A DNA stretch of 64,000 nucleotides from Agrypnia vestita (lineage: Eukaryota; Arthropoda; Insecta; Trichoptera; Phryganeidae), in NCBI GenBank assembly GCA_016648135.1, contig JADDOH010002625.1, forward strand, positions 269,966 to 333,965, read 5' to 3'. The translations under genes and the position numbers were made by a program. Within the stretch, counting starts at the first letter, position 1; every line of letters starts with the position of its first letter. This document shows, in pieces, positions 32,634 through 43,655 of the stretch. The notes under the pieces were generated by a model that was not told where the DNA came from, ran no database searches, and saw only the letters and a list, made by a program, of their open reading frames with translations.

Positions 32634-34262
32634 GTGAGACTAATTAATCGAGACATATATTTGCTTATACTTAGACTTAAACTTGCATACTGGCTACCAA
32701 CCTATCAAAAATAACTTTTTGTGTTTGAATTACACCTTTTCATTAATTTGCTATACACTAATTAGTCACACAATAAAATATTGCGAAATTAACCTAAAAT
32801 GTAAACAAATTATCATAATATAATTGTTGGAGTCCCTATAAAAAGGGTCTATATAGTATCTCAAGCCAGAAAGTAATTTTTATTGTTTTAAAATGGTGTA
32901 TATAACAGTATGCACCATGTGTGGTATAATATTTTTCATGATTTCAACTCAATGTTGTCGAAATTCGATTATAAAACACGACAGTTTGAAGGTGTCACTG
33001 GAATTGCTTAAATAAACAAAGAAAACGTAAAATGAATGTCCATAATTGAAAAGTGAATATTAGAAAAGAACAAAAAACTGAAATTCTGGTTGTTTATGGT
33101 TATTAAGATCTTTTCCTTTTTAATTTTAGTTAAGTGTTTTTTCTCCTCTTAATTTTTTTGTGCATATACGTACATACACCATTTTTATATGGACGCCTTC
33201 AATTTTCAAGAAAATACTTTGTATACCATTATTTATTTAAATTATCAACATGTTTTGGGTTAGGTACAATATTCTAAAAATTTAAAATCGAAAAATCAAA
33301 AAAAAAAAGAATCAATAAAATACATATGGGAGATATATTATATTATTGGTCTTGAAACATGTTTGATAATTTAACAAAATAGTGGTTTACACGAAGAGTT
33401 TTCTTCATAATTATATAAATAATGTTACCACAAAGGCATTTTGCAGTTATTGAAGAATTATTACCAATTTAACGCTAAGGGCCGTTGCATCAACTTGATT
33501 TATAGTAGGAGTTAGCTTGTTTTGATTGGTAGAAAACGCAAGAAGCTAACGATAACTATAATACGATAAGATGATTCAACCGACCCTAAGACACATTACA
33601 ATATGAATTAACTCACCTATTCTGTTAATCCAAATGGCTGATGATCTCTAATTGTTGAAATTCTACTTAATTTGCTTCAGTTTTTACAAAATACTAATTA
33701 AAATATAACTTTCACAACAAATAAAATTACCGCGGAATTGTATGTCTATGTCAGTGTATAAACAGCGCCATCTGTTAATGTTAGGGGCGGACATTGTTAC
33801 ATAGAGTATTCTAGTATTTTTACATAAAAACTGAAGTAAAACAAGTAGAATCGTAGGTCATTTGGATTAACAGCGAGTTCATTCATATTGTTATGTGTGT
33901 TATTTTTTTTTTGTGTTATGATTGATTTCACAATTTCGTTGTTGTCGTAAAAATTAAATATTTATTGGCATTTGGTTAAGATCTGAAACATAAAAAGTCA
34001 GTGATGTTACTCGTATAAAGGACGTCCTATACAAGTCAAATAAAATTATTAAAACCTGATTAAAGCCAGAATGAATTTTTAATATTCGATATAAATTATT
34101 TTCATGATGGTCCAACGTTTTACAAAAGATGAGTCAAAAATATTGAAGAAAATCTATACTTTCGACATTTCAACAAGACTTTTGCAAAAAATTTTCAACT
34201 ACCTACAAGACACCTGTATAATATTGTATTTCCAATTAATAAAGTGTGATATCTTTTTGCAG
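32634..34262. other. Intron 3, AT-rich
   Basis: No element is recognised except weak similarity near 34080-34220 to the right half of the foldback MITE family (aatattcgatataaat, caacgttttacaaaagatga). Confidence 0.4.
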
Positions 34263-34417
34263 GTTTAAATATGAGTATAAACACGAATAATAATAGTTCA
34301 ACATTAATGTCATCCAATCCATTGGAGCTGAGACTCGGGCTGGGGAGCTTGAGAGGCATCAGCGGGGAGCCCATAGCCGGCCCTTCGGGACTGCCGCCCG
34401 TTCAACAAGTACCACTG
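34263..34417 (+). CDS. BTB-ZF gene exon 4: linker
   Basis: The acceptor is atctttttgcag and the donor is CACTG/gtaaga. The first two bases complete the Gly codon split with exon 3. It codes for about residues 284-335, NMSINTNNNSSTLMSSNPLE then LRLGLGSLRG and GPSGLPPVQQVPL. No known domain is present; it is Ser/Asn-rich, then Gly/Pro-rich, typical of a flexible linker. The exon ends in phase 0. Confidence 0.85.
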
Positions 34418-34773
34418 GTAAGACCACCACAAACTGCAACTTTGAATTCTAAATGTTATGCACTGCCTTGACTAATTCGAATGCTATAATTCGAATGCAA
34501 TAATTCGAATGCTATAATTCGAATGCGATATGTATAAGGTGTTCACTTTTTCAAGCGACAGCCAACTTGACAGCTGATTTGTGATCGGTTTGGTTTGCCA
34601 TTTCACCATGAATAGACTTACGCCAGGACAACGTTTGAAAATTGTGCAAATCTTGGTTTAATGAACAAAATTAAAGAGTTAAGGTTGTTATTACGGTCGT
34701 TAGACATATTTAACTATAAATAGTTTCGGATATTTTAAATTAAATATAAAAACAGTTTTCAGCCCCATAGTCG
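34418..34773. mobile_element. Simple repeat plus mariner-like 5' fragment
   Basis: At 34478-34535 attcgaatgc(t/a)ata units repeat about four times. From about 34540 a sequence with cagccaacttgacagctg leads to an ATG at 34608 that reads MNRLTPGQRLKIVQILV and stops. M-N-x-LTP-x-QRL-x-IVQ is the usual N-terminus of a group of insect mariner-type transposases. Only the first 17 codons survive and the copy is inactive. Confidence 0.5.
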
Positions 34774-35334
34774 ATGTCACACATGTTAGGTAGTGTAAAA
34801 GATAACACACTTTTTGAGTCTCCAGGTGTATACAGAGTGCCATGCGATTGTGGAGCTTTCTACATAGGACAAACCAAACGCAATATCGCTACACGATTGA
34901 AGGAACATATTGGAGCAATTAAAAACAACAACTTCAATATATCGGCAATCTGCGAACATGCATCCAAAGGGAATCTCTGTCACTTTATCAGATTTGACAA
35001 GGCAAAAATCTTATCAACAGAACCGTACCTTATATCCAGATTAATGAGGGTGTCCATTAAAATATACAAACATCCCAATTTCAATAGAGATGACAGTTAC
35101 AAACTATCAAGTATATGGCGCCCTATTCTAACGAAATTGATTCTACCCTTGAGAGAAGTCGCAGTAAAATTCGCCGACGTAACTAGTGCATATTGCACAC
35201 TGGCGACCTCTACTGTAGAAGAAGAGAACACTCCACAACAAAGTGCATACAATTTACGCCCTAGAAAGCAGCACATAATCAGTCCGACCTCCACCTCCGC
35301 AGGTAAAGGTCGTCCTCTTGATGACGTTGAATAA
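34774..35334 (+). pseudogene. Penelope-like element C-terminus with GIY-YIG endonuclease
   Basis: The 186-codon frame has ESPGVYRVPCDCGAFYIGQT followed by KRNIATRLKEH, the GVY...FYIGQT core of the Penelope GIY-YIG domain with its CDC cysteine pair and the catalytic-type R. Next come IKIYKHPNFNRDDSYKLSSI and WRPIL, the conserved block before the C-terminus, and an Arg-rich tail ending at TAA 35332-35334. The reverse transcriptase part is absent, and a stop lies just upstream (FSAP-stop). It is a 5'-truncated copy in intron 4, but the endonuclease frame itself is unbroken. It ends next to a terminal repeat with a hammerhead-like core. Confidence 0.85.
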
Positions 35335-35400
35335 TTATTCTACGAAACGTCGAGATTCGCTTCTCGTAAATACATACGGTTCGTATAAAATATCCGAAAC
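35300..35400 (+). mobile_element. Penelope-like 3' terminus with hammerhead-like core
   Basis: TTGATGA (35318-35324, one base off the CTGATGA core) overlaps the end of the ORF. It is followed by a strong hairpin around gaataattattc (35330-35341) closed by cgt/acg, then GAAAC at 35344. Downstream cgagattcgcttctcg can pair, and the segment ends cggttcgtataaaatatccg, shared with 8877-9118. The changed core base suggests loss of any ribozyme activity. Confidence 0.5.
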
Positions 35401-36329
35401 TATTTACAGTTAAATAATTTACAAAACTTACCATGCGCCGTTTCTTTTTTATGGTCGACATTATTTACATTTTATGGTCGACAGTAGTCTATCCAAGCGA
35501 TTAATTTATTTATTTATGTACATATATATACGACTCTAAAGCCTTTTACTTTATAATTTGTACAAAGTTGATAAATAATAGACAATAGAAATAATATATA
35601 TTTAAAAAAATACAAATGTGAACATAAATTATTTAGAAACATAATCAATAACATCAAGTAGACTTAAAGGAGACATTAAAACAATAACAGTAATTCGATG
35701 AAATTAGAAATATAAATAATAATTTTACACAATATATAGATAAATCAATGAAATAAAATTTAAAAATAATAATTTTATATAATAGGCGATTAAATAGGCA
35801 ATATAATAAATTATATAAAAATCAATGAAAACAATATACAGTAGAAATATTTTTTAGAAATAATAATTATATTAAAAGGCGAGTTAACAAAAAAATATAT
35901 ATTTAAGCGCGTATATGTTATATTTCTGCATTAACCTTGCTATTAACAAAAATGCTAGTATCTATTTCTGCGTGTTCATCGCCTAGATGTTATATTCTAG
36001 ATATTAGCGAGTTCCTTTATGCTATGGTCGCAGTATTATTACAGTAGTATTTTTATTTTTTCGAATAAACATGGATCGTTTTCACACCATGCTAATTGAT
36101 AATACGCATCCGCAGAGATGTTCTACGTACTCATTTTTTCTTACCTGTGTTACCTTTATCTGCCAAAATCGCCTGAACTCAAATTTTATAATATCCAAAC
36201 CTTCTTACACACTATAGTGACATCTACAGAAAATATGTCAGGTTTGATACTATGATGTAAGTCTGGCGGTCGCTGGTTCTTAGTCTAGCGATCTAACCTT
36301 TAACTGATGAAGCGAAATATTTTTTACAG
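35401..36329. other. Intron 4 remainder, AT-rich
   Basis: No element is recognised. Confidence 0.4.
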
Positions 36330-36422
36330 TCGTTGAAGAAAGAAGTCGACTGGAATCGATTACCTGATGACAAAAGTGGTGGAGAGAGTTCCTCCGAGTA
36401 CCGCCACCCGCTACACGAATCG
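36330..36422 (+). CDS. BTB-ZF gene exon 5: short linker, branch point of isoforms
   Basis: The acceptor is atattttttacag and the donor is TCG/gtaagt, the strongest donor of the gene. It codes for 31 residues (336-366), SLKKEVDWNRLPDDKSGGES then SSEYRHPLHES. It starts and ends in phase 0. It is the last exon common to both predicted isoforms: the downstream acceptors at 37386 and 48943 are both phase 0. SLKKEVDW could be a short conserved motif or a sumoylation-like KKE/VKKE context, but this is not established. Confidence 0.85.
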
Positions 36423-37385
36423 GTAAGTACTTTCTCTCAATTTACTATTATTTATTATCGTATTTGTCACATATTGGAAAACTTGTTAAGTTTGTAGGAG
36501 TCACAATTTTTATTTGTCGGAGCATTAAATGTTCCATTTAGTTTTCTTATTTTTTCGATCAGTCTCACTTTCGATTGTGTGTATTTAATTTCTTTGCGTT
36601 TTATATTATCCTTTTAAAAGAAATCTTTACTAAATATTTTCGCTTAACAAGTATTTTTGCATGGTGTTGTAATACATTTATTTTTGCTTGGTTTTGTAGT
36701 GCCCTTAGTTTTAGTGCATGCTTTTAAAATTTTGAAAATTAGTGCTCATACTAAAAATGTGACAAGTCACAAAATACAGAGATACACAACAAAAATTACA
36801 AATTTTCAAGTCTATTCCAATAAATATGTAATCTGTTAATTTTTGGTAAATATTTGGATGTTGATCGTTGAATATAAACGTATAAATTAAATTTGTATTC
36901 GCAGTGATGCGGTTTTTTTATATTATCTGTCTCTATGTTAAGTATAATAATTGATTGCATGCTAAATCAATGTGCTATGCTACTAAACATACGTTCCCTT
37001 TCTATGCCTTGCTGTCAAGAAGTTGACCTTCGTTGTTTTGGCCATGGTTATTTTATTCATATATATTTTATACATATATATTTGGTTTCTGTTTTTATTT
37101 GTCGAGCGTTTCATTGTCCGCGCGATCCGAACGGCGCGGCGCGCGCGAGGTGAGGTCCGGTCCGGGGACGCGTTGCCTTCCGAACAGCGCCCCGCCCTCT
37201 GCCAAACAAAAATGAGCGTCAACTTCTAAATTTTGTCTTCAGTAACGTTGAAAAACATTTACACTGTCCAAATTCTGTAAACGATACCTTAGACGTAGAT
37301 CAAGTAGTCCGTATTGCGCAAGATCCGACCGTTGAAGTCAACGGGAGTACGGAAAAGAAGTTGATGTTCTTTTTTGTGGTTGCAG
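36423..37385. other. Intron 5 with a GC-rich island
   Basis: Most is AT-rich. Positions 37110-37210 form an abrupt GC-rich island (cgcgcgatccgaacggcgcg) and contain a donor-like gag/gtgagg near 37148. A TATA-like tatatattt lies 30-40 bp before it. It could be an internal alternative promoter with a non-coding first exon. No frame-preserving coding exon is apparent. Confidence 0.3.
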
Positions 37386-37809
37386 GAGTCTTTTGACGGG
37401 GGCAGCGGGGGCGCGCGGGAGGGGGACGGGCGGGTGTTCCCCTGCATGTACTGCGGCGCCGGGTTCCCGCACCAGAGCAAACTGACGCGCCACATCCTGT
37501 CGCACTCGCTGGAGACGCTCAAGTACCGCGAGGCCGTGCTGGGCCGCGCGCTGCCGCCCCTGCCGCTGGGCGACGCGCCCTACCTGCCGCCGCCGCCGCC
37601 AGACGACCATCCGCTCGACATGGAGCTGGTGTCCGTGGAGCCCGGCAACGTGGTGCTCTGCAAGTTCTGCGGGAAGAGCTTCCCGGACGTCTCCTCGCTC
37701 ATCGCCCACCTGCCCGTGCACACGGGCGACCGCCCCTTCAAGTGCGAGTTCTGCGGGAAGGCCTTCAAGCTCCGCCACCATATGAAGGATCACTGTCGCG
37801 TGCACACTG
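37386..37809 (+). CDS. BTB-ZF gene exon 6: C2H2 fingers 1-3 (isoform A)
   Basis: The acceptor is ttttgtggttgcag and the donor is CACTG/gtaggt, ending phase 1 inside the Gly codon of HTGE. Codes for residues 367-507. Finger 1, CMYCGAGFPHQSKLTRHILSH (386-406). A Pro-rich spacer has six consecutive prolines. Finger 2, CKFCGKSFPDVSSLIAHLPVH (458-478), then the linker TGDRPFK and finger 3, CEFCGKAFKLRHHMKDHCRVH (486-506). All Cys and His ligands are present. Fingers 2-4 are joined by TGxRPF linkers and form a contiguous DNA-binding array. GC content is far above the flanking introns. Confidence 0.93.
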
Positions 37810-37898
37810 GTAGGTGCTTCTCTCGTTTCCCAGCGTTTAACAGAACAGTGCTTATTTCCGTAAATACACAATTATAATAAACTGACCGTTTATTTTAG

Positions 37899-38047
37899 GC
37901 GAAAGACCGTTCAGGTGTGCCCTGTGCGGAAAGACCTTCTCCCGATCCACCATCCTGAAGGCTCACGAGAAGACCCACTACCCCAAGTACGTGAGGAAGT
38001 TCCTGTCTCCTAGTCCGCTGGACACGGAAGAGGAGAGCCCTCACTAG
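37899..38047 (+). CDS. BTB-ZF gene exon 7: C2H2 finger 4 and stop (isoform A)
   Basis: The acceptor is gtttattttag. The first two bases complete Gly of the linker GERPFR, followed by finger 4, CALCGKTFSRSTILKAHEKTH (514-534). The tail YPKYVRKFLSPSPLDTEEES ends in PH and TAG at 38045-38047. The total isoform A length is 556 residues. The 89-bp intron between exons 6 and 7 splits the TGE linker, a common place for introns in finger arrays. Without splicing, exon 6 would read into an intron stop at about 37875. Confidence 0.93.
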
Positions 38048-38370
38048 GAGTAGGCACCCCTGCCCCACCTCCGCCCCCCCCTGTGTGCCACTCTCTGACA
38101 TTTAGTGAAATTTCTGTGAAATTTCCACAGCTCTCGAGATGTCTTTTACGCACTCTTGTATGTTATAAGACGATCAAATCGCGAAATGGTCGGGGAAGGA
38201 TTCCGGAATGGGGTTACGACCGGAATGTGATTTAAATAAAAAAGCCGCAACTGTGATCTGAAACGAACTGATAAATAATTGATATAAGACATATTAAGGA
38301 TATGAAAATAAACTGTTGTTAAATTTTGTCAGCGATTCGATAATACGTACTGAATAAAATGTCAGAATTG
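38048..38370 (+). terminator. Isoform A 3' UTR with candidate poly(A) signals
   Basis: AATAAA occurs near 38235, 38308 and 38353 downstream of the TAG. Any of these could end the short transcript. The choice between this site and splicing to exon 8 would set the isoform ratio. Confidence 0.5.
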
Positions 38371-41300
38371 TCAACGCCAGGACACTGTCGATGCGGGACA
38401 CGCGGTCCGCATGTACCGCGACCACGCGCCCCATGCAGGGTCCTGGTGAGGAACGGTGTGCATGGCCTGCGTGTATTTGTTGCCGTTTTTGGTTCAGAAT
38501 AGCGATGTAATCAAATTATTTTTAAAAGAATGAAAGTGTTATATTGTACTACTCTACTTTTTTTCATCTCGATTGTGATATATTTAACGGAAAGATGATA
38601 AAGCTCTTAGAGTCACATTATAGAGAAAGCTTAACTCTTGTCATACGTATAAACTGTCATTATATTTTGTTTAGAGATGTTAGTTTTAATCATTTTGCCT
38701 ATACTTAAACATCTTTGTTATTGTACACCGAGACGAGGCACGTGTATGCGTCATGTCTCCGATACGTGGTTAATTTATATTTTAAAACATAGTTATATAT
38801 TGGTCGCCTCTTTTTTCTTCAGATCAATATATTGATTGCTGAGCATAGTTTAGGTTGATATGAGTGCTTTAATACGTACGGTAGGAATGTGTATTGGTAG
38901 CACAATAAATATTACCAAACTGATCTTTATAGAGTCCTGTATCTTACCTCTGCTGTTTTCCAGGTTAAGACGTAATCAAGAAGGAAATATTGCATTTCAC
39001 ATCATATATTTTAATTTGTACATCGTTACAGTTGTTTTCCGTTACACCTTATAATGTGTGCTTATTTTAAAGTTGCTTGTACTCATTTTTGATAAACTTT
39101 ATTCTGATAGAAGATTGATTAACAGGCCTGACACTTTTGTACGCATAATAACGCTGCACAAAAAAATTTTAAAGGCCGTGAATACTCAAGAAAACTATTA
39201 ATTTAGTGCCCCGTAGAATGATGTCAATTACTGAAATTGATTTTGTTTGTTTTTTTCATCTCGACAAGTTACAATCGCTGTGTCAATTCACATTTTTGTT
39301 TGATTTAAATGAATACATTAAAATGCTCCAAAAATCAATAGTAATTTTTCCTTCTTGAATAAAATCATGGTGCTTTTGATTGTGGTTTTGTTAGGGAGCA
39401 TCGAATGCTCCCAGAATGTGTGATATATTGACTTAAGTATGCTGCAAGATCTCATATCATAATGAGACGTTGGAGAACGGTCTCTAGTCTAGAAGGCAAC
39501 TGTTTTATTGTTGACACAATATCTTTTATATTTTATTATATTCCTCATTTTTCTATTCTTACTTCTAGCTGTTTACTTATATATATATTTGTTTTTAATT
39601 TAGCATTTTGGTATTTGGAACGACGTATTACGTAACCTTGGCATGCTAAATCAAAATAAAACAATTTGATTGTGCTAATCCCGAGATTAACGCACTCTGA
39701 CATCCTCTTGCAAGCCTCACGAAAGCGAGGGTTGTTCTACATCTGCTGAAACATTCCAGCTATGGATTGCGTAAAAACTTACTTGGATCGATTTAACCGT
39801 GCGCTTACATTACCAATGGGTTTTTCTCTATAGCCGGCGTATATGTGGGCAAAATGATAGCATTGCAGATTTTTATTCCAATAACAGAAATTGAAAACCC
39901 TCATGCGAGTCGGGCTATGTCTTCGATATCTATGACTTTTTTTTCAAATATTATGTAATAAGTATCATAATATTTCACGTAATAATTTTATCAAATTGGT
40001 AATTTTTACCAAATCATCCTAATACTTAACTTTTGTGAGTTTATTTTGTTCCTCGTTTGTACATACCTACATTTTTGTTAATAGCAAAAATTTAATGTAG
40101 ATTTAAATATAAAATTTACGTATTTTATTTTTTATGAGAAATAATTTGTATTACTAGTTTAATATATTACAATTATTTAAAGAATAATAGTTATCAGTTA
40201 TGTTTTCGTCGCTTAATTTTATACGGCTGTTGAGAGTAAGTAGAGCCCTTTAGAATGACTGCCTGAAAACACGACCGGGGAGCCACAAAGTTCTATCGCG
40301 ATATATAATTATCCAATCGCCGCAGATCCTCGTCGTTCTAAGGTCGAGAAGATAATCGAAAATATTGTACATAATGATGGAGTTATTCAAGAGTAGCAAA
40401 ATTTCTTATCAATAATATTGTTACATTATTACAAACGTAGTTAAAAAAAGATTATAAATACTATTTTAGGGTCGAGCTGTCATTTTTCGGCTGAATGGGA
40501 TGTGTACGTACGGTAGGGTAGTATATTAAATTAATATTACGTATTCACATTCATCAACAGATATTATTTCAATTTGGAATCCAAGAAGTGCGTTTGCAAT
40601 CATATATAGAAAATCCCGCGAGGGACTGACGAAGGGAAGCGTTATTTTAAAATCTCCACAATATATTTCAGATCGATGGCAAATTATTTACCATGAAATG
40701 ATTGCTTTGGATGATCTTGTTTTCTTGATATTCAAATATAAATTAAAATGTTAGTAATAATTATAATTCAAAAATACCGTAAAAGGAGTAACGGGTTGCT
40801 TAATAAATATTATTAGTAGAATGCGTGATTTGTTTTGAAAATATTTTTAGAAGTATTAATTGTAACTCCTAATGCTTTCGAACTGTCTTTGAGGAAGGGG
40901 CCAAATTTAATATAAACAATAAAAACCTTTTAATGTAGTGCTTAACTAATTTCCAGTGCGATATGGTACTCGAAATATGAAATAAATTAGATTTAGAATG
41001 AATAATAAAATTGTCTACATTTTGGAGAACTCCTACGGTAGAGTATACGAGCTGTGATATTTTGATACGTGATAACATCTGAAAGTTTATGTTTCCATAA
41101 AGTTCTCGGGAAATTCTTATACGGATTGGAATTTATTTTTCCGGAAGAACTCTGTAAAACCCTACGGACTGTTTCAGTGCTATTGAAGTATTTATAATTT
41201 TAAAGTAAATAAGTTGTATTTTTTTGTATTTAGCATTGTTTTTGGATCTCAAAATTTTGATCTCATTGAACGCCATTCGTTGGAGCCTTGTCTTTGATTT

Positions 41301-41809
41301 TTTTCGACTTCTTTCGAAGTTTTTAAGCGTGATCGTATTAATGAAGGCTTCTTCTTGTTATTTGGATCCTCAGCGAATCATGAATTTCATTTAATAATTC
41401 AACGCGATATATATGGAGATTTTAGAATAACGCAACCACATAATTGTTTGTTGATTGATGATTTTTAGAAAATTTAATGTAATATTATAGTTGAATCAAA
41501 CAATACATAGTATCATGAGTGTATAATTGTAGTCAGTCAAGATGCAAACAATAGATTTCTGCGTAATTTAATTTGCTTATATTATTTAACAATTTGCTCT
41601 TATCTACTTTGTTCACGATATCTTGTCCAGTGGTCTTCTGTCCTCCCATAAATCCTCTCTCCGATGACATGCGGCATTTCGCTATTTCAGATATTGCTGA
41701 TCAGTTCTGCCATAGTTCTGTCATGAAATAAACATTCGGAAAGGAATCTTAAATTTACAATAATTTTAAATATTTATTGGATATAACAATTTTATGATTC
41801 ACCGAGCTC
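38371..41809. other. AT-rich DNA between the two alternative ends
   Basis: No exon, RNA gene or recognised repeat. For isoform B this is intron; for isoform A it is downstream flank or an extended 3' UTR. Confidence 0.45.
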
Positions 41810-42205
41810 ACCCCTAAAAAGTACGCTATATGCCTGAGTTGACCCAATTTTGAGTCATCTAAGTATGACTCAATTCAACACATCGGTGCCTCGAGACAGA
41901 CTTGACCCAGAAATCTTCATAACTCTGAATCTGACTTGACATAGATACATGATATGCTTGAGCCGGACTGGACTTGTTGATAGATAGTTCTGAGCCAGAC
42001 TCAACATAGACAAGAAGAGAGGCAAATTTGACCCAGAATGTTGACTTTTACCTAGACATATTTTATAGATGTGGGCCAAACGTGACCTAGACATGTTGAT
42101 TGATCCAATCCAGGCTTAACCTATATGTATATGTAATTAGCCTTGAGCCAGACTTGATCTAGATATGTTAAGCCAGACTTGAGTCAACTTGCGGAGAGAC
42201 CTCCC
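41810..42205. repeat. Degenerate tandem repeat of gagccagacttgacc type
   Basis: Variants of gagccagacttgacctagac and gttgat recur about ten times with irregular spacing (for example at 41895, 41995, 42070, 42151, 42175). Divergence between units is high. Confidence 0.6.
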
Positions 42206-43234
42206 ACTGAATTAGACCATAATCGCGTGTATACCTATTATTTGTAATATTATTGTTAACTATGGGACATGCTACCGCGAACAGAGTTTAAAATAATCAA
42301 CATTCCATACATATTAAATTTTTCCTCGATTTCACCCGCTTATTTACGAGTCATCATCCTCGATATATTTTGTACAAGTTAGTACATATATCAATGATAG
42401 TTTCTGTATCTCTCTCCATCAAACCGACTTATCATTTACCCACAGTTTTCCATTTGTTTTGTAACGTTGTCACCGAAAGAAAGCATTATTTTGTTGCATG
42501 AGTAAAATTATTAAATTGTTTTAATTTTTTTGAGATTTTTTTTGTACAAAAACAGGCCCGATAATATATTGGCAGTGAAGAATACTCGATAGTTACATTG
42601 TCCGCAAAAATTAATGTTATATGCTCCAGACCATTTGGTACATCGATATCTGCTGTTACCACTAGGCACTAGTGACTAACTAAATGCACCCACATGTTGA
42701 ATATATCTTGATGTCCATGTCCTAAGACGAAAATTTTGGCTCGAGACAATTTCTGAGAACAGATTATGCCCTGATGAAATTTTTTGGAACAACTCTCAGA
42801 TTTCATCACCGTGTAGGTACACATCACGTCTCAGAGAACACCACTACCTGCTTCACGTCTCACTTCCCAATTTATTGACAGTTGATGCTCCGTTTGTCCT
42901 TTGTGTGAATTTGAAACTCCCAAGTAGCAATTAAAGTAGAAAAAAAACTTTGATGCAACTGTTTGTCTAACATTAAAATACATAGTAGTAGGCGTCTACG
43001 GTTCTAGGTTTCTTATATTTCAAATGCCTTGTTCACGGAACAGTCCTTCCTACCAATGTCAAGCGGTGATCTCTGAGTTTGTTTTCTGATGAAAATCTCA
43101 ACATGGGTACTAAGATTTATCTCAAACAGATCTTTGAAACATCACGTGGACACGAGCCATTTGAAAATGAATGCAACAACCACCAGTGCCGATGGTTGCC
43201 ACAATCTCAATGTTGCTTGTTGAGGGAATCACTC

Positions 43235-43655
43235 TAGACTCGATAGAATTAAACAATGTTGCTATTTGAAAGATTCCACATAGTTAGAATTATCCTTTAA
43301 CTATCTTTATATAACATACATACGATTATTAACAGTTATTATTATTTCTTTCCTAGTTTCGGGAAGGACAAAACTTCCCATCGCTAAGTGGATAATTTAG
43401 TTATCATTCGCACCTGTCGATGTGACGATCTGTTATTCTCGAAACTAGTAATGAAACAATAATATCTCGTAATAATTGTGTGCTTGTTATACAAAATTAG
43501 TTGAAGAATATATTTTGATTAAAATGTTATACCAGTAAGTCAATAAATGAATCGATATAGACTCGATAGCATTAAACAATGTTGCTATCTGAAGGAATCA
43601 CTATAGCCCCGATAGCATTAACAATGTTGCTATTTGAAAGGCTGCACTGTCTGTT
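43235..43655. repeat. Short local repeats of gactcgatagcattaaacaa
   Basis: The block ga(c/t)tcgatag(a/c)attaaacaatgttgctat followed by (t/c)tgaa(a/g)g occurs three times (43238, 43562, 43608). The last two are close tandem copies. It has no coding content. Confidence 0.65.

Noticed and set aside
37338..37871. 177-codon minus-strand frame over exon 6
   Set aside because: Shadow of the finger exon; its composition comes from high GC, and splice sites and fingers are on the plus strand.
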